Program-made: the position numbers and the translations under genes | NCBI RefSeq assembly: GCF_040954835.1 | Contig: NC_090706.1 | Span: forward strand, 28,467,148 to 28,531,147 | Origin: Lepisosteus oculatus | Taxonomy: Eukaryota > Chordata > Actinopteri > Semionotiformes > Lepisosteidae | Length of the DNA stretch: 64,000 nucleotides | Direction of reading: 5' to 3' | Notes under the pieces: generated by a model | What the model was told of the DNA's origin: nothing | Database searches by the model: none | The model's input: the letters and a program-made list of their open reading frames with translations, nothing else | In this document: positions 23,277-33,992 of the stretch, piece by piece | Layout of the letters: each line of letters starts with the position of its first letter | How positions within the stretch are numbered: the first letter of the stretch is position 1

Positions 23277-26200
23277 GAGATACTTGCAGCCTGCTGTATC
23301 ACCAAGTAGTCCTGAAACACAGCCGTTTCATATTTAAGGGCCTGGCTGGGACAAAATCAGTCCAGTGGAATTAAAGAGAATGGCCCTGGAGCAGGGCCCT
23401 GTGTTTCTCTGCTTGTTGCGAGAAACCGGACAGTGGAGCTTGCAGTTTGTGAGCTGAGCTGCCACTCATCCGCAAAGATCCCCTCAAACATACTAACATC
23501 TCAGTGGTTTCCAAGTCATCCCCCCTTCCCCGGCTTGTGACAGACCAATCTCCAAAGGGAGGAACTTGCCATTTGCAAAAGTGTGGTTTGTTACAACACT
23601 GGAGTTGTTGCCCCAGTGCTGAGGGACTGTCTGATAAACTGCACTGCAGCTTATGAATGTTAAATGCATTCTAGAATAATATTTTGTTGAGCAAAAGGAA
23701 TGAAATGTATTTGACAAAGTTTTTACTCTTAAGTTGTTTACAGGTGAAAATCAGTTTTTACACCTGTTCTAAGCACACATGCTGTACTAAAGGATAACTA
23801 TTAAAACCTACTGGTTAACAAAGATCACATGTTGAAGGCAGGCTGGCACTTTACTCTTTAATGAAACATACCTTGCTCTGAAAGCAAGTAGCAGAAGAGA
23901 TATGCATCAGCCCGAGGTGTCAGATTGCCTTTTGTGATCGTGCTGAAATACAGTGTTATATTTAACAGACTTTGGGAGGAGGTGAAATTGTAATTTTGCA
24001 CTTTACGTATAAACATTCTCTGGCTGCCAACAACTCTGTGTGTGTCTTTTCTTGCAACCCTCCCTTTACCCCATCTTCACCTTTACAGCTGCCTCCCTGG
24101 TTCATTCCACTTAAGTTTAGGGAGGTTGTGTCTTCAGCGTGAGCTCACCAGATGAGTTGACATCAAAGCATTAAGCTCGCTATACCTCTACATCGGCTCA
24201 TTGTGTTGTCATTAGAATTAGGTTCTTCGGGCAAAGTTGTTGGGGCACAGGAGGGAGAGTGCAATGCCTACCTGTGCATCTCTGAGGGTGAGAATGGCTG
24301 GGATCTGTGCATCATGGGGGCAGCTTCTAGATGCCAGAGCAGTCCCAGGAAGAGCTTCTCAACTGCAGTACTCCAAGCCCACAGGAACAGCAGCAGGCAC
24401 AGCTGAGTCCCCTTCCTCCATCCTAGCAGGTATGGGGGCCACGAACAACACAGCAGCGCAATCCCAGAATGCAATGGGTACTGGGAGTGTGCAGTTCAGC
24501 TTCATCACTGCAGGGTGCCCTATTTGATTCCTGGTATGTGGCCTTCATGATCTGTTGGGAGTAGCAGCATTGATTTTCTTCCCCCTTTCTCCTGTGCCAT
24601 GTGTGAGCTCAGAGCCCAGGTTCTGGCTGTGATCCAAAGGAATACATTAGTATTTTCTAATTTTATTCATCAGCAGGGTGAAGGCAATGGTGTCTGTCAG
24701 TGACTCGTTTAAGAGACCTTCCTCACTACAATAGCTTCTGAATGAAGAAAATAGAAGCCAAAAAACCACTCATGTAGAAGATTCTGGGATTCTTTAGTTT
24801 GTTTTCTATTTTATACATTTTCGAGTCACCCAGACAAAATTAAACTAATCTAGGCTTTATCTTTGCTTTATCTGTTTTGCAAAACCAGCGAGGGAAACAG
24901 AGTGAGGGAAAGGACATAAATGATATTGGCACTAAACCCACTCCCACCATCTGCTAGAAAATGATCCCAGACTTTATGGATCAGTAAATTACACATCATC
25001 ATTAACCATATTAAAGCCACTGTCTATATTGCTTTGCTTAATGAGGGAGGTGGAGCCTTGTTCTGTACAACTGTCCACAGTGAGTTTAATCACCCAAATA
25101 ATGAGCGATTGTGGCTGTTATTAGATCTTCTAATCCTAAATGAATGTATTAATTTATACAGCCTTTATGGATTAGTGCTGTAAATCACACTCGATGCATA
25201 AAGAGAGGTGGAAGTGTGGAGCAAGCTGTCCAGCTACACTGCTGAAGCCTGTACTCTGGAATCTATATACAGCAAAAGCTTATTGTTATTAGTTTATTTA
25301 TTATTATAAAGTATATATTATTATTAACTTCTGGACAGAAGCTACTTTCACCTACATTGTTGGAATTGCATTGTAATTTGCAATTGCATTGAAAATGGTG
25401 AACACAGAACACAGGTCTACACAAAGGGTGTTCGTTAACTACTAACCACCAAATGGGCTGTATGGGCTAAATGTGTTCTTCTTGTTTGAAACTGTTCTTA
25501 TCTTGGGATCAACTGACTGCACTCTAGCGTGCCAGATGGACTAAATGATCTCTTTTGGTGATTCGATTCTTCTAATGCTTTCTGTAAGCACAACCCTGGT
25601 CAACCCTGTGTGAATGTTATAAAGATCGATTTTCATTACTTTGCAGACACATTCTGTACAATGATGTATCTACTTTATAGTCCTGAACTATATACAGTAC
25701 TGTATATGTTGTGCTTCAGCCCCAATGTGAATTCTGCCATTAAATTACTTTTCTACATACAGGATCATACACATCCGATTTTTAAAATGCCCACGTTACA
25801 CCCACAGATTTGTATTTGCGCTGTAAAACTCTGTTTGTCCAGCAGGCGGCGCAGTCACGTCAGGCCACGTCAATTGAGTTCACACCTCAGTGCTGAGGAA
25901 ACCGGAAGACAGCAGTAACCTAAGAATAGCTTTATGGTTTAAAACCAGATGGCTTTTTTTTTACAGCTATCCTTCTACCCTGGGATTTTTGTTTTTGTTT
26001 TTAAAAGATAGTTAAATAACAGTACATTAGTGTTCAGCGGACAAGAAAAAAAAGGAAACAATACAAAACCTAATGCTTATAAAATGGAGACAAGATCTTA
26101 ACAATGTTGTTCTCTGTCAGTGCAGAGTGTACCCAAGCCTGCACAATACTGGGTTTTTCCAACCTAACCTGAGCACAAATGCTGACTTCATGGGAATCTC

Positions 26201-26569
26201 CCATGTTCGTACAAACGTTGCCAGAACACTGGTTGGCATTTCTGTGGTGGAAGTGCCGTGTTAAACTGGTCATGGTTTCACTCACCTGGCATGAGAGAGC
26301 TGAGAGATCCAGACACAACCTATGGTCTCGGAATCCTTATACACACCACCCAAATTCCTAAAAATATCTTTCTGACATTTCGGAGTGAGTGAAAAGCTGT
26401 GGTCAAAAATAAACATTGCACTGCCTGTGGAAATCTTTCTATACATATTAGTGCATATGCTACTGCCCCCCATCTATAGCAACTGAGAGAACTGGTCTAA
26501 AGCATGAAGGCTGGTCATAAATGTATGGGCGCAGTGTATTACAGGAAGATGCTCTTTGTCCATCCTCTT
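23277..26569. other. Intergenic, no gene recognised; partly repeat-free
   Basis: Apart from the family-B copy at 25195-25500 I see no repeat. 24620-25190 is A/T-rich with many homeodomain-like TAAT cores and no long open frame, the look of conserved noncoding sequence, but conservation cannot be judged from one genome. Confidence 0.35.
25195..25500 (+). repeat. Family-B interspersed repeat
   Basis: GGTGGAAGTGTGGAGCAAGC near the start and TTAACTACTAACCACCAAATGGGC near the end, split by an A/T-rich insert. Confidence 0.55.
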
Positions 26570-27114
26570 TGGGCGTGTCTGATACAGTGTCAATCCCACT
26601 GTGGGCGTGTCTGATACAGTGTCAATCCCACTGTGGGCGTGTCTGATACAGAGTCATTCCCACTGTGGGCTTGTCTGATACAGTGTCAATCCCACTGTGG
26701 GCGTGTCTGATACAGAGTCTTTCCCACTGTGGGCGTGTCCGATACAGAGTCATTCCCACTGTGGGCTTGTCTGATACAGTGTCAATCCCACTGTGGGCGT
26801 GTCTGATACAGAGTCTTTCCCACTGTGGGCGTGTCTGATACAGTGTCAGTCCCACTGTGGGCGTGTCTGATACAGAGTCATTCCCACTGTGGACGTGTCA
26901 GATACAGAGTCTTTCCCACTGTGGGCGTGTCTGATACAGAGTCTTTCCCACTGTGGGCGTGTCTGATACAGCGTCATTCCCACTGTGGGCGTGTCTGATA
27001 CAGAGTCTTTCCCACTGCGGGCGTGTCTGATACAGAGTCATTCCCACTGTGGGCGTGTCTGATACAGCGTCATTCCCACTGTGGGCTTGTCTGATACAGC
27101 GTCACTCTTAACTG
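26570..27114 (+). repeat. 32-bp minisatellite, 17 units
   Basis: GATACAG recurs every 32 bp from 26581 to 27093 without insertions or deletions. The unit is roughly GATACAGNGTCANTCCCACT followed by GTGGGCGTGTCT. Units fall into types (GTGTCAATC, GAGTCATTC, GAGTCTTTC, GCGTCATTC) that recur in blocks, suggesting several rounds of multi-unit duplication. Confidence 0.95.
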
Positions 27115-27944
27115 TCTGCGTTCATCGTCAATTGGTCACCTATCAGTAGACCTTTAGTCAGAACTGAGGGATCAAATTCTTAATTATCAACTTGAGGATA
27201 ATGGCCACTGATATGCCAATGATAATGGCCATTTTCATAACATGATTAAAACTCCATCAACAGTCATCTAGGCTTTATTTGCTCTCAGGAGAAAGCAGCG
27301 CATCTCCAAAGATGTGTGTTTAGATAGGCTCTGGTGTGGCAGAAGCCTGCTGGATCACGCGGTACGTGTGCTCTTTTTGCACGTGGGGCTCTGAAATAAA
27401 GGAGAGGCCAATGAGGAACAGAAGCTAATCTGAGGTTAATATTTCCGTCACATGCAAGGCTTTTCTCAAACCAGAGTGGATTTCAAACTGAGAAGTATAT
27501 ACTTTGCACTTCAGTTTTCTAAAAAAAAAACTCTTGAGGTGAAAGTGCTTTTGGTCAAGAATCACTGTGTTTCAAAACAGCTGACTTTTCTAAAGAGTGA
27601 TATGGATTTCCTTGCTTCCCTTTTACCTTACAACACTGCATCTCTTTGAATCATTGTACTGTTAGCTGCACCAATTAAATTCATTGCTTTCATGCCCCAT
27701 CCTCCACATGACCAGTCACAGCTTTTTTAAAAGAAAGTGCACAACCAGTTTCCATAATCAGCAGTTTTCTTAACTAATTTACCCAGTGTAACAACACTGT
27801 TTGTTAAAACACACTTATCAAGCAATATCTCTTACGCTAGTCAACACTGAAACGGTTCAGAGGTCTGGGGCACGTGATACATCCTAGTGCAGGAGAGGGC
27901 AAGAGCCGTGATTAGGAGATGGGTACGCATAGGTGCACAGCACA

Positions 27945-28150
27945 CAGAGAACAGTGGACAGCACACAGAGACGCAGTGGACAGAACACAGAAACACAGTG
28001 GACAGCACACAGAGACGCAGTGGACAGAACACAGAAACACAGTGGACAGCACACAGAGACACAGTGGACAGCACACAGAGACACAGTGGACACCACACAG
28101 AGAACAGTGGACAGCACACAGAGACACAGTAGACAGCACACAGAGAACTC
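27945..28150 (+). repeat. 22-bp minisatellite, about 9 units
   Basis: Unit ACAGCACACAGAGACACAGT plus GG, with variants GAACACAGAAACACAGTGG alternating with GCACACAGAGACGCAGTGG in the first half. One unit near 28100 lost 2 bp. It opens long spurious frames on both strands. Confidence 0.9.
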
Positions 28151-29074
28151 AACCAGGAAGGGACGCTGCTGAGGCGGTACAAGCATAAGAACCAGGGGAA
28201 GACCTGAAAGGGTAGCTGAAGCAGTCAAAGAGGTCACAGCGCTGGACAGGGTTGGACAAGGTCAGCGATCCGGGTCGTGCAGGGGAAGACACTAACGAAG
28301 TCAGGGGGAGCCGAGGAACAAAGGTCAAGGGAACGAGCAGTGAGGGGAGCCAGAGAGGTTCACAACACACCAGGGAAACAAGAGCCGGTGAGTAATCACA
28401 GCCCTGAGACCGAACCCTGCCATGATACTGAAGCTGGAATAAATCTCCTGTTGAAAACAAGGTAACTGCTGTAAATAAGCTGCTGGTGGGATTGACGACC
28501 AGTCCAACTGCGTTGCCAAGGGAACCGGCTGATTAGAAGATTGATTTGGCTGTTGACCACCAGGTGTGTTGTTACTGGAGCTTGAATCAGCACTTACCCA
28601 GTCCCGAGCATTACATCTTCTAGATAATATGTAACCAGCCCTTTTCTATATTTTTGTACAATATGTTGCTGTGCTGCTAGAAACATGCTTTCCATTCCTC
28701 CATTTGCATGATGACTTTCATCAACATGTTGTGAATTATTCAACCCTCAAGTTGTGCAGTTTTTTCTACGAATAGCGACTGCATCTTTACATCCAAATGC
28801 ATTTCCAGCCTTTCACAGGTGGGTGGCGCTGTGTGAACGTCAGAGCTCATCGAACACAATCAGTCCGAGTGAATGTAGCTGTTTCTGTGTGAGGACCGCC
28901 CCTGTAGCTGTGTGCCCAATTTAGGCTCAACCCTGTAAAAAGCACGCCATACTTTCAAACAACAAGCCAGTTCCTAGAGTCACCCTTGAGCTGGTGCTGG
29001 TATATCACCATCAAAGCTTAGCACCACCTAATTGTGTATCACACTGATTGATGAAATTGGTGACATACTCATTC

Positions 29075-29300
29075 AGAAATGTACAATGGATATCAAAAGT
29101 CTACACACCCTTATTGAATTTCTAGCTTTTGTTGATGAAAAGGCTGAAACCAAGACAAATCATGTCAGTGAAAAACAAATGGATCATTTTTTAAGAAAAA
29201 TAATTAAAGATAAAAAACATTCAATGCCTTGGTTGCATACAGTAAATGTGCACACCCTTTATAAAGGGGATTGTAACTGTATTCATTCTTCTCTGAACTG
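29075..29300. mobile_element. DNA-transposon-like fragment
   Basis: Contains GGATATCAAAAGTCTACACACCC near the left side and GTGCACACCCTTTATAAAGGGG near the right. This style of sequence is found at the ends of many fish DNA transposons. The interior is A-rich with an open frame (29032-29319) that has no recognisable transposase motif. Superfamily not determined. Confidence 0.4.
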
Positions 29301-29844
29301 TCAGACGTTTAAATTATGAAAATGTTTCTGTTTGCTGGTGTTCTAGTTTATTCAGAATTTACTTACATTGCAAAATATTGGAGCATAAGTCTGTGTTTAT
29401 AAAAAACATATCCTCACCAACACCAACAATAAGAAAGTAACATTTTCAGAAATGACGAAGGAAGATTTATTTTACAACAGTGCTTTGAATAAGAATCAAA
29501 CATAAACTATCCCAAAGTATAGTTCAGAATGTATTAGGTCACTGTACAATAATCATATGCTACAAATCATCTCAGTAAAGCCACTCTGCTCATCTGAAGC
29601 ACTGGTATTCTCATTGTAGCCTCCTGAATCATAAGAAATGATTCTGTGTTTGCCTGTCTCGTACAGACATCGCTGGCACATGCAACATGCAACATCAACT
29701 TTCCAGTTGGAAGAAAATTATTAGACAACATTCTGCATTCCTAAATACAGGGGTCACCTTGCCTTCATTGTTGAGAATTGTGTAGGCACCTTTAACAATA
29801 GTGTATTCATGAGCTGAAATCTAACCAACTGCACTGACTGGAGT

Positions 29845-29903
29845 ATCTGATACAGTGTTATTCTCACATGTGGGTATTTATGGAACAGTGTCACTCCCAC
29901 TGG
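29845..29903 (+). repeat. Two diverged units of the 32-bp minisatellite
   Basis: TATCTGATACAGTGTTATTC then GGAACAGTGTCACTCCCACT, spaced about 33 bp apart. They match the unit of the array at 26570-27114, which ends 2.7 kb away. Confidence 0.6.
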
Positions 29904-30284
29904 AAAAAATTCTGTGTTGAAGTTGTTGAAATAATGCAATTTAAGTGAGATTTCCTTTATATTAGTGTGAGAAGGCAGAGCCGCTGTGAGAAACGAGCAG
30001 CCCCAGAACTCTATAAAGGACTCCACCTGTGACAGACAGGGTAGCACTGCTTCAGGGAGCAGGTAAAGCTATGGAAATTTCTTCTCCAGCACTGGAGCTT
30101 TTTCTTGTGGGGAAATCTGTTAAAAAGTAAACAAAAAGAATCTGCACTTTACTCTCCAAACAAATCTTCCAAAGTTCATAAACTTAGCAAAAACAAGTAA
30201 AAACACCTTAATATAAGGATTACCAACAGAAAACATTATTTTCAAGGCTCAGGTCCACAGTACATTAAGAACTTCATGTAAGAA

Positions 30285-30520
30285 TGGTTACAAAAGATAG
30301 GGAAGAATTTGACCCATCTAACTTATTTAGTTTTTTCAGTAACTCATTCGTCTGAAGATCTCTCTCAGACGTTTCTTGGAAGAATCCAAGACTTATATCT
30401 TATAACCGTGTTGTTGAAACCAGGTTATAAGTTTCAACAACATGGCTAAGCAGCTTGTTCCACACTCCCACCACATTCTGTGTAAAAAAGTACACCCAGT
30501 TCTTAGTTTCAAATGCGAAT
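30285..30520 (-). repeat. Family-B interspersed repeat
   Basis: Reverse orientation: GAATGGTTACAAAAGATAGG at the left, and AGCTTGTTCCACACTCCCAC with CTGTGTAAAAAAGTA at the right. Confidence 0.6.
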
Positions 30521-32613
30521 CCACAAATTAAACAAAGTTCCACAACTCCTGAATATCAGAATGTCGTACTATACATATTTATGCAAATATTATTTAATTG
30601 GTTCACGGTAGCAAAACTGAACTAGTTCTTTTCGAGAGTTTACAAATGAACAATATGAGCCCTTGAGTTCTTATGAGCTGTTAAGAATGCAATGAAAACT
30701 ACATTACAAACCGCAAACAAAACAATGAGCAATTCTTTCACTACAGAATAAATGAATGTTTTGAATATAAACGTTGGCATGTTGAAGAACTATCAAACAA
30801 TTCACCTGTATTTCATTCGGCTAATTTGCGGAACACTGATAAACACTTTGGGAAAAGTAAACGTTTTACGGCACTGGTTTTACCCCTGGTTTTTGAAATA
30901 GGAAATATATATAAAAACACTTTTTGCAAACAACTGTTCAATTAGTATCCAGAGTTGCTCAACCTATGAAGACGAGACTTAGCTCTATGATTCAATTACC
31001 ACAAGCTCCTGTCGCGTCACTAACTGACCAGAATGGATCCAATTCCTGCGACCGGTTCTGAAAGAAAAGTGGCTGGAAGGAGTCTGACTGTACTTCCTAA
31101 TTTTTCCTGTGTGCCGCCACGTTTTTCGGAGCTGTGAGCCGAGAGGTGGAGAACTCCAAGCTCGTATTCCATATTAGGCTATACCCAAAATCATATATAG
31201 TTTAAAAATAACATCCTTAAATTTTTTCGCCGCTTTCTCATAAGGAAGAAGACTTTCGCTGCGGTCTGTTAAATCACATTGTCTTTGCAGTGTCCATCCA
31301 GAATACATTAGCCAAATCCAAGTAAAACAAAGACTAATCCACGACATGGCAGGTGCGTGTTCGTAAAAGGAATTTATTAAATAAATCACACAGAAATGTA
31401 CAGAATCGGTCAGTACAAGAAAGGTCCTTATGAAAAAGTCATTCTTATTCAAATATGCTGTTTAACACTTTATTTCATGGTCACCTGTAAATAATGGGAT
31501 TGTTATTTATGAGTGACACTTAAGGATTTAACAAATAATGGGCAATTCCTATATAACACCGAACTAGATACTAGATTACTAGTTGCTAGCAATTAATTAT
31601 ATATCCCACATGTTTCACTAGTCAAATATTAAGCATTAGTTTGAAAGAACCTAACAGATGTGTTACAGTAATAAAGTGGTTTTATGAAGTCTACAGTGGA
31701 GTTCTAAATAAAAAGTTTACATTCAAAACATCAGCAGGTATTACATTTCATTTACATTTCCTTTGAGTTATGGCAATTTGTCACTTTCTTGAGTTTCAAA
31801 TGAATACACATTTTTAATGAGCAGCGATAACTAACATTTCTCACCAATAAATATATAAATAAAGCAAATAATAAATAAGGTAGGACATTCATTCATGCAA
31901 GCTTATGATAAAATATCAAAATATACTTATCTGTGTCATTGAACATTATCATTCATGGCATGGTTTCACATCTGTACACAGCTTATCAGTCTTCAGTAAA
32001 TGGAACAGTATATTGTTCAAAACATAATTATTAGATATAAATAGCGTCTCTAGTTTTTACACTACAGAGGAGAAAAGGAAAGCTTAATCATTGATACCTG
32101 GGAAATTCTACTGCTCAAGAACATTTGTATCTGCTCAGAGCACAGCTGTATGGTGATTTATCATAGAAGACAAACCAGGGTTTAACCTTTTGTGGTCTGA
32201 AACAGTTTTTTTTAAATAAATGCAGAATTGTATTGTAAAACCTGGAGTTACGGATTTAGTGCTGTGCTCGTGCAAGGGAAAACATCGAGGATAATGCGTT
32301 TTCTAACAATGAAAGAAAAAAAAACAGGTGAAGCTGCTATTTCAGATATCTGGAAGGATCACACTTCTCCTCTCGTGCCTTTTCTCACTGTGAGAAACCC
32401 TGGGGCCTGTGATGGCTATGCGCGGGATTTCTTTTTCTTCTTTGCGGTTCATGGCTGAAATAGAAATACGAGGTCCTGTTATAAATACTCCGTGGCGAAC
32501 CGTGTATGTTATCATTCTGCAATCAGCTAACCGTGGAAAATCGGATCTCCTTGCATTCTCTGAGCAGAGTAACAGTGGCAAGAATTCCTGCATCCCTTCA
32601 AGAAGAAACTTAC
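30521..32613. other. Intergenic, no gene recognised
   Basis: A/T-rich sequence between IL12B and the repeats to its left. A minus-strand frame at 31452-31174 (92 codons) looks protein-like in places but has no recognisable motif, and I could not link it to splice partners. Confidence 0.3.
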
Positions 32614-32660
32614 CTTCCTCACACGGCTGTTCCATCAGCCGAGCTACTTTAACACCTTAA
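32614..32660 (-). other. Possible minus-strand exon end with perfect donor
   Basis: On the minus strand GTGTGAGGAAG|GTAAGT (junction at 32614/32613) is an optimal donor. It is preceded by an ATG at 32635 (MEQPCEE). CpGs lie just upstream at 32670-32710. No further exon was found to the left, so this may be chance or a noncoding transcript. Confidence 0.2.
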
Positions 32661-32736
32661 GGAAATGATTTGACGTCGTTACACGCTCGAGAAACGTGTA
32701 GCGCATCGTGTTTGTAATGCATGTTCGGAAAATGCA

Positions 32737-32843
32737 ACTACTTAGTCAGGTCGGCTCCGGTGCGCAGTGGGGATGAATTGGACACAAGATGAATAATTTT
32801 TTTCTTCATTGGAATTTCCATTCCAACTCTGATTTTTAAGTTG
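32737..32843. repeat. Segment shared with 35093-35190
   Basis: AATGCAACTACTTAG at the left, CATTGGAATTTCCA and CTGATTTTTA at the right; all recur in the same order at 35093-35190, with differences in between. Probably two copies of an unclassified interspersed repeat. Confidence 0.5.
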
Positions 32844-33054
32844 CAGGGTAAAATACAAGGGATAGCCTTTGGAATTGTGTTTTCAATCTTGGAGAAGATT
32901 AAGCTTTCGAGAAGCAAGGCACTGCGTGGGAGTTTCGGGAGTAAGGATCATCCTTTATTCTCACCCAGAAACCTCTGGCTTTATTCCATCTGTCGTGGGC
33001 TAGCGCCAACTGCACAGATCACACTCAAACATTTGACTCTCAACTCTGGAAGAG

Positions 33055-33360
33055 CATTTAACACTGAGAACAACAGTCCCGTCTTTGCACGAAGGGTGGT
33101 GGGAGTGTGGAACAAGATGCCCAGCCATTTCATTGAAGCCGATACCCCAGTTTGCTTCAGTAAACATCAAGGTGAGATCCCATAGTCAAGACAGGAGGCA
33201 CTTCTTTACAACAAAGGTTGGGGTGGTTGTGGAACAAGCTAAGCAGATCTAAGCTAAGCTAAGCAGATCTTCACATTAATTAGTTCCTATCTAATTAGGT
33301 AGGTAGCCGTTATGGAGCAAATGGCATCCTTTCATTTGTAACCTTTTGTATGTTCTAAGA
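33055..33360 (+). repeat. Two adjoining family-B repeat copies
   Basis: GGTGGTGGGAGTGTGGAACA at about 33095, then a second start (CACTTCTTTACAACAAAGG) at about 33199. It ends with TGGAGCAAATGGCATCC and TGTATGTTCTAAG. It is just beyond the candidate IL12B poly(A) signal. Confidence 0.6.
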
Positions 33361-33491
33361 ATTGCTCAGTTTTTAAATCAAGTCTTTTTCTGCTAATACT
33401 GAGATCTCAGATCATGACAACACAGAAAATGACTTGTACTCAAACTGTACTTGTGTACAAACTGTACTTAGACATTTTTAAATACTATAAT

Positions 33492-33497
33492 TTTATT
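33492..33497 (-). promoter_or_regulatory. Candidate IL12B poly(A) signal AATAAA
   Basis: AATAAA on the minus strand, about 500 nt downstream of the IL12B stop. It is the first canonical hexamer I noticed there. The 3' UTR so implied overlaps family-B repeat sequence only at its far end. Confidence 0.4.
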
Positions 33498-33992
33498 CCA
33501 GTGTTTCCTAAAGTTGTGTTTTTCAGTTGATACTTTGGAATCAGAAAAAAATAGCACTGTTTCCAGACCCAGAAGGGTTCTAGAGTCAGTGATTTCAACA
33601 ACACCTTGATGTTAAACTGACAAGAGATCTTGCCTCATCAGCCTCCCAGTGCTTAGCGGAGGATTGTGGGAAACGCTAGCAGGCATTGGTTTGACTGAGC
33701 AAAACAACGCAATGAAAACTCACTGCGACAACAGATTTCTGATAGAGCGAATTTTCCCTGAGGAATTTCTCAATCCATCATATGTGGGCACAGGGCCTTG
33801 CTCCTGATGAGGAAGGAGTTGATGACTCCTTTGGTTTAAACCTGACACTCCTCTGCAGGTTACACCACAAGGAAATGAATTCACGCATTCTCCATTTGCA
33901 TGATTCTCTGAGGGGCTGCGGTTGTACAGGTTGAGGATGCCCACATTTAAGATGAACAAATATGTCAAAGGTCAACAGAAACTGTCTTGAAC

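Noticed and set aside
26570-27114. CRISPR-like array (regular 32-bp spacing)
   Set aside because: The repeats are directly abutting with no unique spacers, and the genome is vertebrate.
27884-28237. Cys/Val-rich minus-strand frames of about 115 codons
   Set aside because: They are translations of the 22-bp minisatellite; several frames on both strands stay open equally.
31174-31452. 92-codon minus-strand frame with Trp-rich and charged parts
   Set aside because: No family motif, no clear splice partners and no conserved start context, so not reported as a gene.
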